Made by a program: the position numbers and the translations under genes. From Paraspadella gotoi (taxonomy: Eukaryota; Chaetognatha): a DNA stretch of 64,000 nt. The notes beneath the pieces are model-generated. The model was not told the DNA's origin, did no database searches, and saw only the letters and a list, made by a program, of their open reading frames with translations. This document shows, piece by piece, positions 48,901-58,485 of this stretch. The stretch covers positions 272,206 through 336,205 of the forward strand of contig JBJCIZ010000744.1 in NCBI GenBank assembly GCA_051294375.1, written 5' to 3'. Every line of letters starts with the position of its first letter. Position 1 is the stretch's first letter.

Positions 48901-49420
48901 GATTATATTTATAATACAAATTATACCGATGTACTTGACGTGACCTCTCGCAAACTGCACCATTGGATCATGATACCTTTCCCAGAAAAAGATTTTGCGA
49001 TCAAAATCCAAATTCCGACGCCGATCGAGGGTTCCGCCCCACCTTTGCCCCGACTCGCACCCTTCCCTCCCTCGATCGACATACCTCGTTCATCGAAACG
49101 AATAAAGCTGACGCCGAGCCGATCGGTCCGCCGACGACGAGGTCCCGGGCCTGACCGACCGGTCCCGACCGAGAGTCCGCCCGAGTCCGACGGTCCCGGA
49201 CCGACCGATCGAGGTCGAGACCTCGACCGAGGGTCGTACGGTCGGCGACCGTTACGGATCCGACCGACCGAAGGATTGGCCAACTGATACCATCGCGACA
49301 ATAAAAATAAGCTGGTCGTCGTGGTCGGTCGGTCTGACGGTCGCGATAAACCTCATTTGGAGTATATTTCTTCAGGTCGGAGACGAAACACTTTTTTTTT
49401 TGCTTGTCAAATTATTTCTC
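48900..49420. other. GACC/GGTC-rich stretch
   Basis: 49080-49360 is rich in CCGACCGAC and GTCGGTCGG words, similar in composition to 39713-40135 though less regular. Long open frames on both strands here reflect the repeat composition; no known protein seen. Confidence 0.5.
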
Positions 49421-49777
49421 AAACTTGGTCCATAACACGTGGTTTTTAATTTTAAAATGACACCTGGTTATTTTTTTTGTCTTCTGTCAGAAAAATTCAC
49501 CTTTTTGTCTTTTTTCTTTAAATTATTTTTCCTTCTTTCTTTCACTCTCCTTCAACCCAAATATGGTAATTTCTAACGTCATTCGTTTTCTCTTTTTCTC
49601 AAAATATTTGACTCTTCTTTTTCTCTTCAAACCAGTCGCTCCTTACTTTTCCTAATCTTTTCTTTTTCTTTTCTTCCTTTTTCTTTCTTTTCTTCTTTCC
49701 ATCTTTCACTTTTTTCTCTTCCCTTTATTTCCTTTATTTCATCCTTTCCTTCCCCGCTTCTCTTCCTGTATCCCCGT

Positions 49778-50175
49778 CTTTGTCCCCTGTTCCCGCCTCC
49801 CTCTGTCCCTGTTACCCGCGCCTCTCTCGGCCCCTGTTCCCGCACCCCTCTCTCCCTGTCCCGCCCTCCCTCTGTCCCCTGTTACCCGCCCTCTCTCTCC
49901 CCTGTTCCCGCTGCTCTTCCCCTGTTCCCGCCCTCCCTCTGTCGCCCTGTTTGCCCCGCCCTTCCTCTCTCCCCTGTTCCCCGCCCTCCCTCGTCCCCTG
50001 TTCCCCCCTCCTCTTGTCCCCTGTTACCCCGCCCTCTCTCGTCCCTGTTCCCGCACTGCCTCTCTCCCCTGTTCCGCGCCTCCCTTTCCCTGTTCCCCGC
50101 CCTCCTCTCTGCCCTGTTCCCCGCCCGTTACCTCTGTCCCCTGTTCCCCGCCCTCCCTCTGGTCCCCTGTTCCCA
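49778..50175. repeat. CCCTGTTCCCCGCCCTCCCTCTG minisatellite
   Basis: About 16 imperfect units of roughly 22-25 bp built from CCCCTGTTCCCGCCCTCC followed by CTCTGT, strongly strand-asymmetric (C/T). Followed by a (TTTC)n tract at 50229-50318. Open frames across both are repeat translations. Confidence 0.9.
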
Positions 50176-50228
50176 ACCAACGTGGTTTCGTTGAATGTTG
50201 ACGTCGTTGAGTTTTGATGTCAATGGAT

Positions 50229-50316
<88 letters not shown>

Positions 50317-50505
50317 TATCGCGTTTTGTCATTCTTTCTTTCCTGTCTTTCTTTCACTCTTTCTTTCTAACACTATTAAACTTTGGTTTGCTGACTCTGT
50401 TTTTAACGATTACGACTCACGCGGCCTCTCGCGGTAACAATAGTAGTTTTGAGTATTTGTCGTTTCGTGATAAAACCTTTCCCGTTACGATCATCTTTCG
50501 CTGAA

Positions 50506-50570
50506 GTAGGATCGAACCCTCGACCTTTTTATCAGTGGTCTGTCGGTCATTTACAACCGTTGGCCATAAC
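50506..50570 (-). repeat. tRNA-like sequence (SINE head or tRNA pseudogene)
   Basis: On the minus strand an A-box-like TGGCCAACGG (50566-50557) is followed about 48 nt later by a perfect B box GGTTCGATCC (50518-50509), the spacing of tRNA genes. The anticodon arm does not fold properly and acceptor pairing is poor, so a functional tRNA is unlikely. A tRNA-derived SINE with Pol III promoter is the best guess. Confidence 0.4.
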
Positions 50571-50619
50571 TTATAAGAGAAATTTTAAAATTCGCCATCA
50601 GACTATTCGCCGACCGTAT

Positions 50620-50860
50620 AAGTTTAAGATTAAGTTTAAGATTAAGTTTAAGTTTTAGTTTAAGATTAATTTTATGTTAATCTTAAGTTTTAGTTTAAGA
50701 TTAAGTTTAAGTTAAGATTAAGTTTTAGTTTAAGATCAAGTTTATGTTAATATTAAGTTTTAGTTTAAGATTAAGTTTAAGTTAAGATTAAGTTTTAGTT
50801 TAAGATCAAGTTTATGTTAATCTTTAGTTTTAGTTTAAGTAATTAGATTTGATTTAAAAA
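50620..50860. repeat. 70-bp higher-order array of TTTAAGATTAAG-type repeats
   Basis: TTTATGTTAAT recurs at exactly 50671, 50741 and 50811. Within each 70-bp unit are hexamer-like TTAAGT/TTTAAG motifs. Lies upstream of the Ig exon, presumably in intron or intergenic DNA. Confidence 0.8.
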
Positions 50861-51015
50861 AAGAGAAAAAAGAAAGATGAAAAAAACAAACTCTAAAGGC
50901 CATAATAGTCAACCCGGCGATTAAAACAATTTCAAAACAAATCAAAAACCCAAAATAATTAATCCTAATTCATAATATAATTTTACCCCCCATTTCCTTC
51001 TACCCCCCCCCAAAG

Positions 51016-51171
51016 GCTACGCGGATCGCGTCTCCCTAGGAGCGGATGGAATCTCTCTTCAGCTTCGGAATCTGACGTCCTCTGACTTCGGGACTTACGT
51101 GTGCGAAGTACTCGTTGCCGAAGGGACGGAGTTTGACAACCAAGCTGTCGACGTCGACTTGGAAGAAGCCG
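51016..51171 (+). CDS. Immunoglobulin V-set domain exon (C-terminal half), partial gene
   Basis: A C-rich tract ends in AAAG at 51012-51015. The open exon then reads YADRVSLGADGISLQLRNLT followed by SSDFGTYVCEV, the classic Ig strand E-F-G pattern: L-x-L-x-N-L, D-x-G-x-Y-x-C with the second disulfide cysteine. It ends in VDVDLEEA with a GTGAGG donor at 51172. The exon is 156 nt with phase-1 boundaries on both sides, as usual for exons encoding Ig domains. The first half of the domain, with the first cysteine, should lie in an upstream exon. I could not find it in the AT-rich repeat sequence to the left, and I see no following exon before the 51423 gap. The parent protein could be a receptor, adhesion protein or secreted immune lectin; the sequence does not decide. 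Confidence 0.7.
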
Positions 51172-52174
51172 GTGAGGATGGATTGGGGATTGGAAGGGGA
51201 TGGATTGGGGATTGGGTGGGGAAGGGATGGGGATCGGGGTCTGGTAGGTGGGTTGCAGGGGTGAAAGGGTCGAGGAAAAGGTTGCGACGGATAATGTGAA
51301 TATTTTAAGATTTGTGAATGGCGAAGAGGTTGAGAGTGAATTAAGGAGATGCGATGTCGAAGAGAAATGATGTGATAAGATAATAAAAAATCTTAAAAGA
51401 ATAGGATCTCGCCTACCTTCAANNNNNNNNNNNNNNNNNNNNNNNNNATGATAACCAAATATTGATGCGATGATAACCAATAATTGATGCGATGATAACC
51501 AAATGATCGATGTGATGATAACCAGATGATTTATGTGATAATAACCAAATGATTGATGCGATGATAGTCATTCATTGATGTGATGATAATCATTCATTGA
51601 TACGATGATAGTCATTCATTTGATGCGATTATAGTCATTCGTTGACGCAATGAATCATTCATCATAATAAAACAAACAAATGCGTGTATGAGTGAAATAG
51701 AGAGAGAAAGAGAGAGAGAGAAAGAAAGAAAGAGAAATAAATCCACGAAAATCTCGGATGGTAATTTTGGGAATTTGCATTGAGAAAAAAAGCAAGAATA
51801 AATGGCGATAATAAAAGTTTTTAAAAGGAAAAAAATAATAAAAATTTTTCAAAAAACGATCACGCAAGAGATCGTACAAAGAGAGAGAGAGAGACAGAGA
51901 CAGAGAGAGAGAGACAGAGAGAGACAGAAGAGAAGAAAGAGACAGACAAAAGACAGAGAGAGAAAGAGAGAAAGCTGAACAGCCGCTGGAAGACAGTTGT
52001 ACAATCACTGCAAAGCCTGAACTCGTTTTTAAAGGGTTCAGAGAGGGCAGAACTGACAAAAATAGGAAGAAGATACATATATAATTAAAGAAATAAAAGA
52101 AAGGAAAAAAATGTTACAAATTGTTTACAATTGTTTAACATCAGAAGCTTGTAAAAGATTTATTTTTATTTGTA

Positions 52175-52466
52175 TTAAAAATTAAGATATAGGCTTCTCA
52201 TTAAAAAGGTCTTGGATTTCCATTTTTATTATAGATTTAAAATTTTTTTTGAATTTCATCTTAATATTATATACTGCAATATGTAAAATTAGATTAAAGC
52301 ATTTCTATATACTACTTTGGATATTATAATGAGTACTATAATCTCATTGCAGATTGCAGTAAATCATAATGAAGTGGAAATTCAAACAAAAAATACTTAA
52401 ATCCAAATGTAATAAGAAAATATCAAAGCTATATTCAAGAATGAGAAGCCATATCTAAATTTTTAA
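52175..52466. mobile_element. MITE-like element with long imperfect terminal inverted repeats, inside unit A1
   Basis: The left end 52175-52202 (with AGATATAGGCTTCTCATT) is the imperfect reverse complement of the right end 52440-52466 (AATGAGAAGCCATATCT). Inverted similarity continues inward for about 100 bp on each side, including ATACTGCAAT on the left against the inverted ATTGCAGTAAAT on the right. No coding potential. The equivalent position in unit A2 (about 58240-58350) does not contain it, as expected for a non-autonomous DNA transposon insertion. Target-site duplication is unclear, possibly TA. Confidence 0.55.
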
Positions 52467-52607
52467 CTTACTATGATCGCACACTTTTTGTAAAACTTTA
52501 TCATAATTCATAATAATTTTTATTTAAAAAAAAACGGTAAGTCCCACCAACCAAATAAAGCGTATTAGTTTTAATATAAAAAAATGGTAGGTTTGCGGTG
52601 AATTCTT

Positions 52608-52649
<42 letters not shown>

Positions 52650-53085
52650 CCACAACTCTTGTTTTGCGCTGATGAGGCTAGTATTTAAGCCGAAGCATGT
52701 CTCGTTTGCCGTATAAAAAAATTTAAACGTTTTGTTATATATTAAAAAAAAAATTCTGTTCTTATCTTCACTCAAAAGAAAGAAAAAAAATGTCTAGATG
52801 CTATAAAAATAAACTCGCCGAGCTAATTGTATCGCAAGGATATAAAGAAAAACGAAAGTTGAAAAAAGAATTAGATTCGAGGAAAACAGAGGAAATTTGA
52901 TTTGAGATTACAGAAATCATAAGTTAGTACGGACACCAAAGTTCACGGAATAAACAAAAACAATAAAAAATAAAATATGAAAAAAAACGCCAATTCTAAA
53001 ATCTGTTGTAGCTAGAATTGTGATAATTTTCGGGAGACATCTTATTTAAGGATTTCTTCGATTCACAAAAATGACGCAGGAACTC

Positions 53086-54845
53086 TTATGAATCTTGATC
53101 CGATTTTCCCGGCTGAGTGAAAATAGCAGCGACCAACTTTTCTCGATCGTTTTTGGATCTGATCGTATAAGAAGCGCGCGGCGGAAATCCCGTGGTGAAG
53201 GCCAGCTCGATGCACTTCGGGTCGGAGGTGCTGTCCGAGATCAGGGTGAGGGTGTTGGTCGTGTTCACGTCCAGCATCTCTCCATCTGCAGCAGATTTTT
53301 CTCTCGCTCCGCCACGGTCAAATTCTCCGCTCTGTTGTAGACAAAGACGAAGTTTTCGGATGTTCCTTGTAGTGGAGCCAATCCAAATATTGATTGATGG
53401 CTTCGGTGTGGCTGCCCCGATTCGTCCGTAGCAGACGACGACGACGATGTCGATGGAGACCATGTTCGTCTCGAGTTTATCCTTGACGACAATCGTAAAC
53501 TCCTTCTTGCTCATGAAGAATCGCAATTCCGATCGTGTCGATGACGTTCATGGATTTGACCTCGAGTTCCGACTCCGATCCGGTGTAGCCGTTGACGTCG
53601 TCGGCGAAGATAAGACCTTCCAAAAAGACGACGTCCTTGGTGACGGACTGTGCATCCGGCGCGGATTTGCTTCATTCTTGTTGAAACAAGAGGTTGATGA
53701 GGCGGGATTTTCCCGAGCCAGGTCGGCCGAGGGAACAGTACGTTGTAGCCAGACTGGACTGGCGCTTCCAGACATTTTCCCTTGTTGAAAATTTTGAACA
53801 TTGAATTGCATTCAGGGACAAAAGATCCGTCGCGACTTGATCGGCGTCCAAGTCGTCGTCCACTTCCTTGGCGGAGTGTTGATGAGCTTCTTCGCTTCGG
53901 GCGATCAGGATTTTCTTGAATTCTTTCCCTGATGCCGCCACCGCTGGCGGTTTGAAAAGAGATCAGTTTGCCCGAGTAGACGTAACGGGCCACGTGTTCG
54001 CAATTGCGTAGAGGATTGAGTGGTTGGTGCGCCACTGACGTTTATCAATTCTTTGTTTCACGTCTCGAGTGAGACTAGGAAAAGAGAGAGAGATATTGAG
54101 AAAGGGTGTGTCCTTAGTTCCTTACACACAAAACAGCTTCACACGGCTTTCAGCTTATTTACACAAAATCCTCATGAACGACGTAAAGCTTATTCCCGCG
54201 ATTGACATATATCTCGACAAATGTTGTGAACCTTAACGAATCGTTTTTCCCGGAGTGAAACAGGCGAATTCGAAGACCCAAAATCCGTCGGTGGACGAAC
54301 CAGTGATTGTACTTGTACGTCTCTCCTCCACGCGGTGCCTGCGGGAACATCCTTTCGGATGGCAAAAGAGACGGAGGCTCAAAGGCGATCAAGGGAAGGA
54401 AAAGCCGAAAAAAGGCGGGATCCCGATTCTGATTTTTCTTGAGTAAACGGAGTGGGTCAGGCCCAGCCGACCCTGGTCACCTCCGCCCCTCTTCCTCACT
54501 CCCAATCCCCTCCCTCCCTCCCTCCTCTCTCCCTCTCTTCCTCTATAATCTTCCCACCGCTAATTAAACAACAATTCGGCTTGCAGCCTCTCAAGGCAAG
54601 ATCTCAGTCTACCATCTTAGACAGTCTTTGGAGAGTGAGTAGTCCCTCGTTGACGAATGCCTTTCAAGTCAATGTTAAGATTCCCGCGAAGTTTCTTCGT
54701 CGAGCAGAGCTGGAGTGTTTCGCCGAACCGCGCGAAGGTTGGCCAAATGTTCCACGCGCAGCTTCGAGTTGATCGTCAGTTCGTGTGGGTTTTTCGCCAG
54801 TTGTCCTTTTCGTTTTTGCTTTCCGCGGAGATCGATTGTTCCCAT
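53086..54845 (-). pseudogene. LRAT-like + P-loop GTPase fusion gene, copy 1 (frame-broken by single-base indels)
   Basis: Near-identical to the copy at 59059-60703 and on the same strand. ATG is at 54845. Exon 2 is about 54338-54163, bounded by CCCGCAG and GTAAATAAG. Exon 3 runs from 54074 (after TTTTCCTAG) to the TAA at 53088-53086. This copy supplies what gaps hide in the other: the P-loop GRPGSGKSRLINLL near 53700 and the C-terminus PPRASYTIRSKNDREKLVAA followed by a short tail to DQDS. The reading frame breaks several times by one base: a missing T in exon 2's GAGGTAGAG, an extra C in GTCACC, a shift just after the P-loop segment LLFQQE, one around the G3 region, and several in exon 1. 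Breaks of this type are also what unpolished long-read consensus produces, so the copy may be intact in the organism. A candidate exon 1 donor lies at 54612/54611 (GATG then GTAGAC), but the frame of the second half of exon 1 is unresolved. Confidence 0.6.
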
Positions 54846-56189
54846 TGTCTATTAATTTTCAGGCTTGGATTGGAGTTAAATTTTTTTTTTCTTAATTAAG
54901 AGTCGGTTATTATTTTTTCAATTTTATTCTATTAATTTACTTAATAGCTTGTTACGAATATCATCGAGAACTAAAACGCGTCCGTTGGTTTTTCCCCCTG
55001 CGTGGATTCAATTTGTTAGCTTTAGTCATAACCTAGTCTGGCAAGCTTTCCTATAGGACAGGTTTTGAATATCTTTTCAAAACCTTTGGGAATATACCTG
55101 GTACCAAAAATAAGAGATTTGAGATAGAACGATTTTTTTTGTTCACAAAGCCCAAAAAGGTTCGTAATAAAAAATCTGGTTACTCCATATATGCAAATGA
55201 GATTAACGATTTACAGTATATTTTTATTTAATAAAAAACTAAATTATATTATATAAAGGTTTATTATATTATTAAAATCAAATTAAAAAGCTAATATGTA
55301 TCGTTTGATAGCAGGACGGATAAAAAATAATATTAGCGATAAAAAGCAATGAAAATACTATTGAAATGAAGAATTTCTTGTTAACTTAATCTTGAAAGAT
55401 AATGATAGTAGATGTGAGAGTGAAGAAATGACAAAAAAGCTATTAGACAAAGAGAGAGATACAGTTCATCAGTTTTTGTTTGCTTACAACCATTTTAGTT
55501 ACTGTTTATTTGAATTAATATTTTGTTGTTTTGTTTACAAAACAATAGATTTTAATTTTTTTCGAGTCTTCATTGTTTTCTCCAAAAATTGTTTCCCTAC
55601 TTCTATCAATGCCTTACTTTCGTTTCTCTTCACTCTCTCTCTGTTTCTCGTCCTTTCCTTAAGCCTTCAGATGTCCCTCACTTTAACACTATCCTTTACT
55701 CAATTCTAATGTTGGAATTCTTCTCTCTCTCTCTCTTCTCATCCTCTCTCTCTCCTCTCATCTCTGCTCTCTCTTCTCTCTCTCTACTCTTTCTCTCCCT
55801 CTCTCCCTTCATCATAATGTAGGCAAAATTTAAATTCGCATTGCGTAATGAAGATTCTAAAGAGTCAAAACACTGGTTCGTTTAAAAATTAAAATTTGTT
55901 GTTTGTAACAAACAAAAACTTTCACTATGTTTGATCATATCAAAATACTTACTTATGCAAAAATAGCAAGGATTTCTTGTGAGGGTAATAAAAAGTGAAG
56001 GGTAAATCTTTCATTTTGTCATGGGATAAGGATCTGTTTGTCAAATTCTAACTTTTATTACTTAACACTATTATAAGTTTATTCCAAAAATTTAGTTTTT
56101 GCTCAATCTGTGTCTTTTACTCTATTTTTCTTCTCTCGGTCCGCCACCCCCAATCTTGTCGGGCATTCACTTATATCATGTCCAGACAT

Positions 56190-57450
56190 CGAATTAGATA
56201 AATTATGCAAAAAAAAGATGTCCGTCCGTCCGTTCGTCTGTCTGTCTGTTCTTCCGTCCGTCCGTCCGTCGTCCGTCCGTGCCGTCCGTCCCGTCGTCCG
56301 TCCGTCCGTCGTCCCACCTTAGCAAAAAAAACACCAATTACTCGTGATTGGATGGATGGATTGAAATGGAATTTTGTGTGTGGGTAGGAAGTGTGTGATG
56401 AGCTGTATAATGATGGAATCGTCCGAGTGAAATGAGTTTAATGGAAAAACAAAAAAATATTTTCACTATTGAACACCAGATTACTCACTGAGTGGTAATG
56501 GGGCGATTGACTTGAAATTTGTAATTTGGGTAGAAAAAGTGTGCGATTTAAACTGGAAATCAAGTTTCGATGGATCGTTTGCAGTGGAAATGAGTTTAAA
56601 ATGGGAAAAAACAAAGAAACCTATTTCACTAATTGATTTATGCCTCCTTTTTTCTTTTTATTTAAATGTAAATGCAAGATGTTGTAATTAATTAATTAAA
56701 TAATTAATCAGTTAATTAATCAATTAGTCTATTAATTAATCAATAATTAATCAGGTCAATTAACAATCAAAACAAACATTTCGGATCAAATTAATTAATT
56801 AATTGCCTATTAATTAAATAATTAACTTGAATAAATTAATTATAATTATTAAAAATATAATTTATTAACTTGAATAATTATAATTAAATTATAATTATTT
56901 AATTACCGATAAAGATATAGAAAACATAAAATAAAGCTTATTGAAAGATGAAGCGATTTGTCCGAGTCAAATAAAAATCGAGCAAAGCGTTAAATTATAG
57001 GACGACAAAGTTCATATGGTACAAAAATCTAAAAACAAAGACAGGAATAAGAGGCTCACCCTAGCCGTCAGCATTCTTTTTCCCTGCCGGGTCTTTTCTT
57101 CCCCACCTCTCCTTCTCTCCCTTCGTCGTCCCCCATCTTCATCCCCGGTCAAGGTCAGGTCTTGGAGATCGCCTCAACCTCGTCTTCCTTCTCACTCTCA
57201 CCCTTTTATTAACCTTATTCTTTTCCCTTTACCAAATATTCATCCTTACCTTACTTACCTTTCCCCGACGAAGCATAGTTAGATCCTTACCAAGAAAGTA
57301 CATACCTTTAGAGAAAGAATTAGTTTTTTGTCCAAAAAAGTCAATAATTTTTTCAATTAAAAATGTTATATAATAGAATATTGGTGAACAAATTCGCATA
57401 GAATATTTCTAGGGATAGGATTTTAATTATTTTTAACCTAAGCAAAATTA
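56190..57450. other. Spacer between units A1 and A2
   Basis: Contains a (GTCC)n tract at 56219-56312, a TTAATTAATTAA-rich stretch at 56680-56910, and 56860-57230, whose reverse complement reappears at 63623-64000. No gene recognised. Confidence 0.6.
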
Positions 57451-58444
57451 AAATATATGAAACTATATAAATAGGATTCTCGCCTACATTCAATGATAAA
57501 CCAATATTGATGCTAATGATAAACAAAGGATTGATGGCGAAATGATTAACCAAATGTTGATGCCGATGATAATCAAATATTTGATGCGATGATAAACCAA
57601 TAATTGATGCGCATGATAACCAAATGATCGATGGGATGATAACGCGATTGATTGTTGTGATAATAACCAAATGATTGATGCGAGATAAGTCATTCATGAA
57701 TGATGATAATCATTCATTGATACGATGATACTCATTCCATTGATTGGCGATGGTAGTTCATTCATATGACGCAATGAATCATTCAATCATAAATAATCAA
57801 ACAAATGCTGTGTATGAGTGAAAGAGAGAGAGAAAGAGAGAAGAAGAGAGAGAGAAGAAAAGAGAGAGAAAGAAAGAGATAAATCCAACGAAAATCTCCG
57901 GATGTAAATTGGCGATTTGCATTGAGAAAAAAGCGCAGAATAAAAATGCGCGATAATAAAAAGTTTTAAAGGAAAAAAATAATCAAAATTTTTCAAAAAA
58001 ACGAATCACAGCCAAAGAGATCTACAAGAGAGAGAGAGACAGAAAGTAGACAGAAAGAGAGAGAAAGCTGGACAGCCGCTGGAAGGCAGCTGAACAGATT
58101 CCTACAGAACCTGAACTCGTTATTATTAAGGGTTCAGAAAAACAGCAACTGACAAAAATAAGAAAAATAAATTTATATAATAATTTAAAGAAACAAAAGA
58201 TAATAGGTAAAAAATGTTACAATTGTTTAAATTAAAAATCTTGAAAATTTTTTCCAATCATAAGCATCACAATGAATGAACCGGAACAGAGGAAGGTAAG
58301 GAGAGGGATTCCGGAAGAGGAGAAGATTCTATGGAATGATTTTGAATGGGAAATTTTTATTTAAAAAAAAACGGTAAGTCCCAGCCAAACCAATAAAAGC
58401 GTATTAGTTTTAATATTAAAAAAATGCGTAGTTTGCGGTGAATT

Positions 58445-58485
<41 letters not shown>

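Larger units (their letters stand above)
51448..56190. repeat. Duplicated locus unit A1 (carries GTPase copy 1)
   Basis: This is the left member of a direct duplication. It begins just after a 25-N gap with short repeats of GATGATAACCAAATGATTGATGC type, then a GA-rich tract (51700-51990), the frame-broken LRAT-GTPase gene, an AT-rich downstream part, a CT tract near 55720-55810, and the block ending TCTTGTCGGGCATTCACTTATAT near 56183. The same order recurs from about 57450. It differs from the right unit by an extra MITE-like block at 52175-52466 and by many one-base indels. It may be a true tandem duplication or two haplotypes assembled end to end. Confidence 0.75.

Noticed and set aside
49780-50217. 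Pro/Ser/Leu-rich open frame and Gly/Arg-rich frame opposite
   Set aside because: Pure translation of the CCCTGTTCCC minisatellite on both strands.
52790-52900. 36-codon frame MSRCYKNKLAELIVSQGYKE... in unit A1
   Set aside because: The copy in unit A2 at 58625 has one extra base and closes after five codons. Composition is A-rich, and it lies just beyond the 3' end of the opposite-strand gene.
57251-57281. Minus-strand ATG followed by a perfect AAG-GTAAGT donor (MLRRGK)
   Set aside because: Only six codons, no linked exon recognised, and not retained in the inverted partner near 63623.
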